Source: Lachnospiraceae bacterium (GTDB lineage: Bacteria > Bacillota > Clostridia > Lachnospirales > Lachnospiraceae). From it: a DNA stretch of 38,669 nt. The translations under genes and the position numbers were made by a program. Shown here piece after piece: positions 18,379 through 24,956 of the stretch; position 1 is the first letter of the stretch; each line of letters starts with the position of its first letter. The stretch covers positions 1 to 38,669 of the forward strand of contig JAJQEO010000008.1 in assembly GCA_021201665.1 (NCBI GenBank), read 5' to 3'. Below the pieces are notes generated by a model. The model had not been told where the DNA came from, ran no database searches, and worked only from the letters and a program-made list of their open reading frames with translations.

Positions 18379-18456
18379 CACGGGTATCGCCCCCTCGCTT
18401 TGCTCGGCGGCAGGTCGCAGCGCCCATTTTAAAATGCTTCGCATTGGGCGCTGCTC
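18379..18456 (+). repeat. nested-hairpin insertion 2 in the KefB gene
   Basis: About 77 bases between codons for CSDTT and KYLGIT. The conserved head at 18389-18418 matches the first insertion almost base for base. The stem differs in sequence but not in form: AGCGCCCA/TGGGCGCT (18419-18426, 18445-18452) around AATGC-TTC-GCATT. The end points are approximate. Confidence 0.85.
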
Positions 18457-18749
18457 TGCAAGTACCTCGGCATCACACTTCTGCCACAGGCCGGCGTTGC
18501 CCTGGGGATGTGCGTCACTGCCCAGCAGCTGGGCGAGCAGGGCGAACTGATCCGCAATATCACGCTCTTTGCCATCCTGATCTACGAACTGGTCGGGCCG
18601 CTGCTCACTAAGACAGCCCTGAAGAGCGCAGGAGAAATTCAGCCTATGAGCGAGGATGTGAAAAACCGCCGCCAGACAAATCTGGAGACGGCCAAAAACA
18701 CGCCATGGGAGCGGCATGCAAAGCATGGAGCAGAAAAATGATAAGAAAG

Positions 18750-18797
18750 ACGCCCGCCGAGGGATTCATTTCTTCGACGGGCGTTATCTTTATTTTT
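18750..18797 (+). terminator. terminator after the KefB gene
   Basis: ACGCCCG and CGGGCGT (18750-18756, 18778-18784) form the base of a long hairpin, followed by TATCTTTATTTTTT. It is a strong intrinsic terminator for the plus strand, and also lies beyond the stop of the converging nitroreductase gene. Confidence 0.8.
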
Positions 18798-18855
18798 TAT
18801 GATAGTATTTATTCTGACCTCAGGCAGAAGTTTCATCCATTGCGAACACGCCAAG

Positions 18856-19524
18856 TCACATCCACTCAAAATTGTCCTTACCGGCACCGAGTTCAAAATG
18901 ATATTTGCCGATTCCCAGATCAGCACCGGAATAAGAGCCATTCGCGCAGGTCATGCTTACCTGATTGCCCTTACCTTTGATGGTAAATGCCTGTTTGTTC
19001 ATGGCCGTCGGAGCTAATAAAGCAGCCTTAACGCCATCGTTGAACCATTTCGGAGCGGTGCCTTCATAGGACGATATGTCCGATGCCGCCTTAGACTTGT
19101 GCGGAACGCCCTGATTTTCACCGTAGCCGACCACGACGATTCCGATAATTTTCGTGTTATCCCCTGCATTTACATTCTTTTTTGCGTTCTTACGGCTGAA
19201 CATTCCGCCAATCCACCAGGTATTCAGTCCAAGTGTTTGCGCATAAAGCATCAGGTCGGCACTGCTGTATCCCAGTTTTTCATCAATGCCCGTCGTGTCG
19301 GGACCCGCCAAAATGATATAGTTTTTGACGCCCTTTGACATCAACGCCGCTATAATTCCCGGCATCGCATCCTTGCTTTCCGTGACAAGCTTCATATTCA
19401 GACCATATTTCTGATTCTGAGCCTTGATCCTGTCATTCAGCTGCCGAACATCATTTGCTGACAGCGGCTTATCCGTGTATTTGCTCACTTTATGCCGTGC
19501 GCTCATTGCTTCCTGTAATGTCAT
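18856..19524 (-). CDS. nitroreductase-family protein
   Basis: A 222-residue protein of the FMN-dependent nitroreductase superfamily, the variant in which two related halves make one chain. The N-terminus TLQEAMSARHKVSKYTDKPLSANDVRQL is the typical R-X-S-X-R/K-X-Y-T flavin-binding opening. The middle has YSSADLMLYAQTLGLNTWWIGGMF, and the end carries AALLAPTAMNKQAFTI, the active-site region seen near the N-terminal half of classical members. Such enzymes use NAD(P)H to reduce nitro compounds, quinones or flavins. The frame opens at 19566, but a perfect AGGAGG 5 bases before ATG 19524 fixes the start. It is downstream of the ferredoxin-type aldo/keto reductase on the same strand, separated by the inverted repeat copy C. 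Confidence 0.85.
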   Translation of the reverse strand: MTLQEAMSARHKVSKYTDKPLSANDVRQLNDRIKAQNQKYGLNMKLVTESKDAMPGIIAALMSKGVKNYIILAGPDTTGIDEKLGYSSADLMLYAQTLGLNTWWIGGMFSRKNAKKNVNAGDNTKIIGIVVVGYGENQGVPHKSKAASDISSYEGTAPKWFNDGVKAALLAPTAMNKQAFTIKGKGNQVSMTCANGSYSGADLGIGKYHFELGAGKDNFEWM

Positions 19525-19565
19525 AATGACCTCCTTTTTTTGCTGTGATTTCCTGCATCTGAACA

Positions 19566-19597
19566 TAACTGTTCATGCTCAGTACCTTCGCAGTTAC
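19566..19597. repeat. short inverted repeat, copy C (GTAACTG family)
   Basis: TAACTG and CAGTTA (19566-19571, 19591-19596) pair across 19 bases. On the minus strand it begins GTAACTGCGAAGGTACTGA, matching copies A and B. It lies directly after the aldo/keto reductase stop and may serve as its transcript end. Confidence 0.6.
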
Positions 19598-19598
19598 A

Positions 19599-20807
19599 TC
19601 AGGTTTTCTTTTTCCTTACAAAAAACGGCAGAACCGCTTTTGCTCCTTTAAATAACGGACCTTCAAATTCTTTTGCTACCGCCTTCAGGTTTTGCCGGAT
19701 CGGCAGGGACTGCGGGCAATGCTGCTCGCATTTTCCACATTCCTTGCACAGGCTGGCGTAGCTGGGCTTATCATTCATCAGGGTTCCCATATAATACTGG
19801 ATCAGTCCCTGGCTTTTGCTGATGGAGTAACGGGTGTTGTAAGCAGTAAAGCAAGCCGGGATATCCACTCCGGCGGGACAGGGCGTACAATAATGACAGC
19901 CTGTACAGTGGACCTTATAGGATTCTTTAAAGATTTCCCGGACATCCCGGATGGCCTCCTGTTCCGTCTCTGTCAGCATTCCGGGCGCGGCAGTATCCGC
20001 AATCCGGACATTATCATCCAGCTGTTCCTGTTCATTCATGCCGCTTAAGACTACTGTGACCTCCGGCTGGTTATAAAGCCAGCGGAATCCCCAGGCAGCC
20101 GGAGAAATGTCCGGATTCGTCTGCTGAAATCGTTCCACAGCCTTTTTCGGCAGATTCTTCGCCAGCTTGCCGCCCAAAAGCGGCTCCATGATCATGACCG
20201 GCATTCCCTTCGCTGCAGCCGCTTTCAATCCGGTGACGCCAGCCTGATAGTTTTCATCCGAATAATTGTACTGAATCTGGCAGAAGTCCCAGTCATACGC
20301 ATCCAGCAAAGCCAGAAATTCACTCTGCGCTCCGTGGAAGGAAAACCCGAAGTTCCGGATCTGCCCTGATTTTTTCTTCTCTTCTGCCCACTCACGGATG
20401 CCCCAGCTGCAGAGCGTCTCCCACGTTTTCATATCCGTCAGCATATGCAGCAGATAATAGTCGATATGATCGGTCTGCAGATGCTCCAGATGCTTATCAA
20501 AAAACTTATCCAGATCCTCTGCCTTACGGCACATGATCAGCGGCATTTTGGTAGCAATGAAAACCTGATCCCGCAGATTGTGCTTTTTCAGGACGCTGCC
20601 CAGAATCTCCTCGCTTCCGGTATACACATAAGCCGTGTCAAAATAGTTGATCCCCTGCTCCACCGCGGAGACGATCAGCCTTTCCACCTTTTTCTCGTCA
20701 AAACGGCCGGTGAACGACGTCACGATGCTGTCCCCGGCAAACCGCATACAGCCATAGCCAAGAACGGATAATTTGTCGCCATTCCTGGGATTGATCTTGT
20801 ATTTCAC
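19599..20807 (-). CDS. aldo/keto reductase with C-terminal 4Fe-4S ferredoxin domain
   Basis: A 402-residue fusion. The N-terminal aldo/keto reductase barrel opens with LSVLGYGCMRF and contains the catalytic set Asp/Tyr in NYFDTAYVYTGSEE, Lys in FIATKMP and His in DYYLLHM. The C-terminal part holds two 4Fe-4S motifs, CTGCHYCTPCPAGVDIP and CKECGKCEQHCPQSLPI. This form is common in anaerobes and suggests electron supply from ferredoxin rather than, or in addition to, NADPH. The frame opens at 20870, but AGGAGGG seven bases before the GTG at 20807 gives the natural start MKYKINPRNGDKLS. The EFR1-type protein lies upstream on the same strand. Confidence 0.9.
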   Translation of the reverse strand: MKYKINPRNGDKLSVLGYGCMRFAGDSIVTSFTGRFDEKKVERLIVSAVEQGINYFDTAYVYTGSEEILGSVLKKHNLRDQVFIATKMPLIMCRKAEDLDKFFDKHLEHLQTDHIDYYLLHMLTDMKTWETLCSWGIREWAEEKKKSGQIRNFGFSFHGAQSEFLALLDAYDWDFCQIQYNYSDENYQAGVTGLKAAAAKGMPVMIMEPLLGGKLAKNLPKKAVERFQQTNPDISPAAWGFRWLYNQPEVTVVLSGMNEQEQLDDNVRIADTAAPGMLTETEQEAIRDVREIFKESYKVHCTGCHYCTPCPAGVDIPACFTAYNTRYSISKSQGLIQYYMGTLMNDKPSYASLCKECGKCEQHCPQSLPIRQNLKAVAKEFEGPLFKGAKAVLPFFVRKKKT

Positions 20808-20850
20808 GAGTCGCCCTCCTGTTCCTGTCGGCTTTTTTGCCTGTTTTCGT

Positions 20851-20868
20851 GTTATCTGCGTTATCTGC
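20851..20868 (-). repeat. 9-bp direct repeat upstream of the aldo/keto reductase gene
   Basis: GTTATCTGC occurs twice in tandem on the plus strand (GCAGATAAC on the coding strand), 44 bases before the GTG start, within the 93-base gap after the EFR1-type gene. It could be a regulator site; nothing else supports it. Confidence 0.35.
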
Positions 20869-20900
20869 ATTTTAAGCTACTACGCAGTTCTCATCGGACA

Positions 20901-21740
20901 TCACTTTTCATTTTCTTCTTCATTTCCATCGCCGCCTACATGGAATCTGGAATGCGTCATATCCGCCAGCCGGATATTCGGATTCTGGTAACGCCTGCGT
21001 TTTTCCGGGACATTAGGATGACGGATGGCATGGTTCGGGCACCACATGATGCAGGCCATGCACTGCTGGCAGTCATGCCCCCAGACCACGCCGTCTTCCG
21101 TCAGAAGAATGTTTCCGTTCTTACACAGCTTCTCACAGGTGCCGCATTTCGTGCAGTCCTCCGTTGTGTAAAACCCGCCTTCTGTTGAATCGCGGTCAAC
21201 TCCCAGCCAGCCGTTAAAGGTTTTCGATACCCATGAAAGTGCCCTGCGGTTGAGTCCTTTCCGGTTCTTTGTCGGCTGGTCTGTTTTTATCTTCTCCGCT
21301 ATTCTCGCGGATGCTTTTTTCTCATGCCGCAGATAGATGCGGACAATCCAGTCCGGCATTGGTGAAAAACCTACGATATGGTTGGGCGGCATCGGCAGCA
21401 TGAACGTCTGAACCGGATAATCTGTTTTGGGCTGCAGAATCGCTTTCAGGTCAATACAGACATAGCCATCGTAGCCGCCGCAGGTGGCGATGATGAATAC
21501 CTTCTGCGACCGGGAGAGCATAAGCTTTTCGCAGACCTCCCTCACGATCCGTGGCGGACGGACAAACCATGTGGCAGTCACGATGCCCACCCGCGCATAA
21601 TCTGCCGGAACTTTTGCATTGTCCCGCAGCTTATAGACTGACACAATGTCCGTGTTTCCCAGCTTCCTGCCAACATGCTTTGCCACGGAGAGGCTGTTGC
21701 CGGAGCCGGAATAATAGTAAATGATATTCTTATCTGCCAT
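20901..21740 (-). CDS. EFR1-type flavodoxin/ferredoxin fusion protein
   Basis: A 279-residue electron-transfer protein. The N-terminal flavodoxin-like half begins IIYYYSGSGNSLSVAKHVGRKLG, the FMN phosphate loop, and includes TATWFVRPPRIVREVCEKL and TCGGYDGYVCIDL. The C-terminal half has two 4Fe-4S motifs, CTKCGTCEKLC and CQQCMACIMWCP. This combination is the EFR1 family found in anaerobes, and the physiological partners are not defined. ATG 21740 lies 8 bases after GGAGG, and the longer frame to 21812 is not needed. It is 16 bases downstream of the second HXXEE gene, so the two form one unit. The neighbouring reductases suggest it feeds or drains electrons for them. Confidence 0.88.
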   Translation of the reverse strand: MADKNIIYYYSGSGNSLSVAKHVGRKLGNTDIVSVYKLRDNAKVPADYARVGIVTATWFVRPPRIVREVCEKLMLSRSQKVFIIATCGGYDGYVCIDLKAILQPKTDYPVQTFMLPMPPNHIVGFSPMPDWIVRIYLRHEKKASARIAEKIKTDQPTKNRKGLNRRALSWVSKTFNGWLGVDRDSTEGGFYTTEDCTKCGTCEKLCKNGNILLTEDGVVWGHDCQQCMACIMWCPNHAIRHPNVPEKRRRYQNPNIRLADMTHSRFHVGGDGNEEENEK

Positions 21741-21756
21741 GCTTTTTTCCTCCATC

Positions 21757-22470
21757 TTATTTCTTCCAGAACGAGGGATACTTTTCATAATACTTGGCAT
21801 CCGCAAATGCAAACGTGCCTTTTTCCTGTTTCGCGACCCATTTTTTCAATGGCGTTTCTGTCAGGACTATGCAGATCATCATCATGATCACAAACAGAAC
21901 CAGCGCCCAGAGCCAGTCTTTTCCGGTCACAGCTTCCAGATGAACAGCGACATAGACTCCTGCCGGAAGGAACATCATCCAGGAAGTCGCAAATCCGGGG
22001 TGATAGATTGTCTTTTTTCCATCCTTCCGTAACCAGAAATACGTGAGGATACCGCCGCCGGTATGCGCACACACCTCAATAAAGCTCAGCAGCATCATGC
22101 AAAGGGCTACCGCATTCGATAAGCCGGTAATAATGGTGCACAGGAAAAGATAGATCAGCGGAATCCACTGCAGACCGACATTTGTGATCATATCCGTCAG
22201 GCGGCTCATGGGGAACCGATCCAGCTACTGTTTGTTCTTTTCCTTTGGTCCCAGCAGAACATTATAAAAAATGTGCAGCCCGCCTGGGAACTTCCACTCT
22301 TCCAGAACATGGAACGGCATGATGAGTGCGACAAAGACCGCTCCCTGCGCCCCCAGCGCCATACTGTCCCAGAAAATCGCGGACAGTACCGCAGCGACCA
22401 CACCGGTCACGCAAATGAAAATAATCCAGTTGATATCACACCATTTATCCAGCTTCTTTACCATGATCAT
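21757..22470 (-). pseudogene. second HXXEE-domain membrane protein, interrupted by one in-frame TAG
   Basis: Two ORFs in the same frame that together make one HXXEE protein. The first (22470 to 22225) begins MIMVKKLDKW and carries the HVLEEWKFPGG motif. It ends at TAG (22225-22227). Reading on without any frame change gives LDRFPMSRLTDMITN and the remaining helices to SFWKK. LDRFPMSRLTDMITN aligns with PERYPLNTRQSFLSN of the upstream HXXEE protein, which shows that this is one gene and puts the TAG where the paralogue has a His between helices. The start ATG overlaps the upstream stop (ATGA), so the genes are translationally coupled. It may be a fresh pseudogene, two separately translated halves (ATG 22209 follows soon, with no clear ribosome site), or a readthrough product. 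Confidence 0.7.
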
Positions 22471-23165
22471 TTGCCCTCCTTCACAGCTTTTGCGGCCTTC
22501 TCGGCCTTTCTTTTCTCCCATAGCTCCATGACGTGTTCTTTATCATAGCCGTACAACTCCCGGTCTTCAAACGGGTACGGCGATTCTTTGTCCTTCATAA
22601 ACAGAATCGGAACGATAAAGGTCAGAAGCAGCATCAGGATCGATCCCGGGATTCCCCACCAGAGCTGCCCGGCTTTTTCCGGCATATTGGTGCAGACATA
22701 CCAGATATAATAGATCGCCACCGGGGTCTGCAAAAATGCCGTAGACGCCAGACCCGGATTGTACTTGCTCCCCAGCCGTACATTCATGGCGCTCCCATGC
22801 CCCGGAAGCTGCCAGACCCCGGCCAAGACCTGGCAGGCGCCCATCCAGATCAGATTCGGGAAACAGATCGGAATGAGGTAACTCAAATAACAGAAAATGA
22901 CATTACTCAGAAAGCTCTGTCTGGTATTCAGCGGATAGCGCTCCGGATGCTCTGTCTCGCCCAGTCCCGCCATGTTGGAAATCATGGGAAACCCTCCGGG
23001 AAACGCGTATTCCTCAAACTGATGCATCAACATGCCCATCCAGCTGAAAATCAGGATAATCTGCAGCTTCTCCATGTGGTCGCATCCCCACAGCCCCATC
23101 ACAAACGCAAGCAGCGCAAAAAGGATGCCGCCAATATAATACCAGTTTCGCCTCCAAAATCTCAT
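22467..23165 (-). CDS. HXXEE-domain membrane protein
   Basis: A 232-residue polytopic membrane protein with the HXXEE motif that names its family (MLMHQFEEYAFPGGFP near residue 52). A second conserved His lies in QLPGHGSAMNV. Six or so hydrophobic segments are visible: near residues 9-25, 33-50, 90-110, 113-128, 150-170 and 180-200. A charged C-terminal tail follows (ELWEKRKAEKAAKAVKEGK). The family's biochemical role is not known; conserved His/Glu inside the membrane could bind metal. The start after GGGAGGAG at 23165 is preferred over 23246. It is the first gene of a unit running to the EFR1 protein and perhaps the aldo/keto reductase, and is divergent from a TetR gene. Confidence 0.8.
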   Translation of the reverse strand: MRFWRRNWYYIGGILFALLAFVMGLWGCDHMEKLQIILIFSWMGMLMHQFEEYAFPGGFPMISNMAGLGETEHPERYPLNTRQSFLSNVIFCYLSYLIPICFPNLIWMGACQVLAGVWQLPGHGSAMNVRLGSKYNPGLASTAFLQTPVAIYYIWYVCTNMPEKAGQLWWGIPGSILMLLLTFIVPILFMKDKESPYPFEDRELYGYDKEHVMELWEKRKAEKAAKAVKEGK

Positions 23166-23239
23166 TGCAGCTCCTCCCTCGTCAACAGGTTCCTGCCCGA
23201 TCCAAAACAATTCGGAATCAAAGCAGTCTTCAAAAACTG

Positions 23240-23294
23240 TTGACAAATTTTTATGTTCTCATTATAATAAGCAGCATCCAAAAAAGTCAACAGA
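23240..23294. promoter_or_regulatory. face-to-face divergent promoters inside an inverted repeat
   Basis: Plus strand: TTGACA (23240-23245), 17 bases, TATAAT (23263-23268), a full consensus promoter towards tetR. Minus strand: TTGACT (plus 23286-23291) faces the same A/T-rich -10 region towards the HXXEE genes, with a long spacer of 18-19 bases. Both -35 boxes lie in the arms of CTGTTGAC/GTCAACAG (23237-23244, 23287-23294), so one bound regulator could cover both. Confidence 0.75.
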
Positions 23295-23385
23295 CTGTTT
23301 AGGTTAAAATGTTTTGTAGTCAACCATTCAGTGTGTATCTGTTTTAAAATCAACGAAATTCTAAAATTTGTCGAGGAGTAATGCA

Positions 23386-23997
23386 ATGGAAAATCAGAGA
23401 ATCCGCATCAGTAAATCCATGCTCAAATCCGGCATGATCCAGCTGCTGAAAGAAAAACCACTAAGTCAGATTACAGTCTATGAGTTATGTAAGGTGTCGC
23501 AGATCAACCGCACGACTTTTTATAAGTACTACGGCAGCCCGGAGGAGCTTCTAAATGAAATCGAAGCAAATTTTCTGAAACAGCTGGACGACGAAATAAA
23601 GCCTGTCCGTACGCAGACAGAAACGTTTTCTCAAAATAATCGCCAGCAGGAGCATTTACCCGCACAAAATAGCAGCGAAAAAAACGAGACCAGCGCAAAC
23701 TCACTCCTGCCAGTCCTGCATCATTTATATGAACAGCGTGAATTGTTCTGTCTTTTGGTGCGTACCCTTCCCATGCAGGATTTTGCGTCACACATGTTTT
23801 CTATTCCAAGCATCCGTGCAATCTTTCAAAACATGACGGAAGAAAGCAGTTATTCGGAAACAGAAGAAAAATACATCCGTCAATTTATCTTTCAGGGTAC
23901 CTTTGCCATACTATATGACTGGCTGGACAGTGAAAATCCTGAACCGGCGGAAAGGATCACAGAAATTCTGGAAACATTAAAAGAAAAGTTATTATAG
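23386..23997 (+). CDS. TetR-family transcriptional regulator
   Basis: A 203-residue TetR-type regulator. The DNA-binding domain is SKSMLKSGMIQLLKEKPLSQ followed by ITVYELCKVSQINRTTFYKYYGSPEELL, with the recognition helix at about residues 36-45. A polar linker near residues 70-110 (QTETFSQNNRQQEH) leads to the helical ligand domain. ATG 23386 follows GAGGAG by 8 bases, while the frame opens at 23368. It is divergent from the HXXEE/EFR1 unit and transcribed from a consensus promoter at 23240-23268 with a leader of about 110 bases. It most likely represses itself and the divergent unit through the inverted repeat there. The inducer is unknown. Confidence 0.85.
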   Translation: MENQRIRISKSMLKSGMIQLLKEKPLSQITVYELCKVSQINRTTFYKYYGSPEELLNEIEANFLKQLDDEIKPVRTQTETFSQNNRQQEHLPAQNSSEKNETSANSLLPVLHHLYEQRELFCLLVRTLPMQDFASHMFSIPSIRAIFQNMTEESSYSETEEKYIRQFIFQGTFAILYDWLDSENPEPAERITEILETLKEKLL

Positions 23998-24107
23998 CGA
24001 ACGTCTTATCTTTCGCAATATCTCAGCGAATGTATTTCAATAAAGCCTGGTGCTATTCACATGATGAGCAGGAACAGCTGGCACATCCGGCTGAAAAGGT
24101 TGTTTCT

Positions 24108-24953
24108 TCATATTCTTCGCAAAAACGCCCAGATTCCCATCATGACCTCACTCGGAATAAATTTTGCTGCAATCCGGTGAACTGTGCAGACCAGTCCAGG
24201 CGTGGAGACAGGAAGCCCCAGTTCCGAATCCATCAGAGCATGACGAACGACATTCTTTTCACGGGACGCAAGCTGGAAATGCCGGATATAGGTGCTGTTT
24301 TCTGTATTTTGGGCTGTGCCAATAAATTCCGTATCCTTCACCCAGTACGGACAGACTGCCGTCACATGGATGCCCTCTCCCATCAATTCTACGCGTAGTG
24401 CGCGACTGTAACGGTAAAGGAAAGCCTTGGATGCAGAATAAACATTCAGATATGGAAAAGGCTGGAAACCTGCGGTTGAGCAGATTTCCAGCACATTTGC
24501 TCCCCTGTTCATAAAGGGCAGCACCAGCTGTGTCATATCCATCGCCGCGCGGCAGTTCAGATTGATCATATCATCGCAGTCTTCTATAGAGATATCTTTC
24601 CATGAACCGATTTTTCCAAAGCCGGCCGCATTAATGAGATATCGTACATCCGGCTGTTCTCCTTCCAACAAAGTACGGATTGTCTGAAACGATTCTTTCT
24701 TTGTCAGGTCAAGCGGCATCACCCGCAGAGTCGTGCTGATCTGACTGCGAAGTTCATTCAGCCGATCTTCCCTACGGGCAATGACCCACATTTCATCCAG
24801 AATATCATTCGATTTTTCTTTTGGATTTTCTTTCAGTTTTTCCGCTCCTGCGCTTTTCTCCCGAAACGTTTCCATTTTTTTATCCAGCTGCCTGACAAAT
24901 TCTCTCCCCAGACCGCTCGACGCTCCGGTAATAATCGCGATTTTCTTTTTCAC
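24108..24953 (-). CDS. short-chain dehydrogenase/reductase
   Basis: A 281-residue NAD(P)-dependent SDR. The cofactor motif TGASSGLG is at residues 9-16, NAAGFGKIG near 108, the catalytic Ser in ICSTAG, and the Tyr/Lys pair in YSASKAF. A hydrophilic insertion of about 28 residues (around 26-53, KMETFREKSAGAEKLKENPK...) interrupts the segment after the first helix, where most SDRs have a short loop. The GTG start is six bases beyond the TAA-containing end of the activase gene, with AGAAAGG upstream, so the two are translated from one message. The substrate is not evident. It converges with the TetR gene at 23386; the 110 bases between them show no clear terminator. Confidence 0.88.
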   Translation of the reverse strand: MKKKIAIITGASSGLGREFVRQLDKKMETFREKSAGAEKLKENPKEKSNDILDEMWVIARREDRLNELRSQISTTLRVMPLDLTKKESFQTIRTLLEGEQPDVRYLINAAGFGKIGSWKDISIEDCDDMINLNCRAAMDMTQLVLPFMNRGANVLEICSTAGFQPFPYLNVYSASKAFLYRYSRALRVELMGEGIHVTAVCPYWVKDTEFIGTAQNTENSTYIRHFQLASREKNVVRHALMDSELGLPVSTPGLVCTVHRIAAKFIPSEVMMGIWAFLRRI

Positions 24954-24956
24954 TAT

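Larger units (their letters stand above)
17266..18741 (+). pseudogene. KefB-type cation:proton antiporter, disrupted twice
   Basis: A CPA2/KefB-like membrane antiporter, readable only in three pieces. Piece one (17266-17574) begins MVYILLSLSIAILAGLL and runs to VIGIVQA. Piece two is in another frame (about 17648-18378, TATLFVDAALLI to HCSDTT). Piece three is back in the first frame (about 18457-18741, KYLGITLLPQAGVALGM to the stop). Joined, they give about 440 residues with the family features KLPSVTAYLVAGVLIGP and LPQAGVALG. The joins coincide exactly with two copies of a GC-rich nested hairpin (17575-17647 and about 18379-18456), which shift the frame. The gene has a strong AGGAGG site and a good terminator, and otherwise little decay, so the inactivation looks recent. 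A CPA2 antiporter exchanges K+ or Na+ for H+. No separate KTN domain is seen. Confidence 0.85.

Noticed and set aside
17660..18550. A separate antiporter gene starting at TTG 17660
   Set aside because: It has no ribosome site and begins mid-domain; it is the middle piece of the broken KefB gene and its last 50 codons read through the repeat.
22225..22227. Pyrrolysine or other recoding at the TAG
   Set aside because: There is no methyltransferase, pylS-like gene or special downstream structure nearby; nonsense mutation or ordinary readthrough is simpler.
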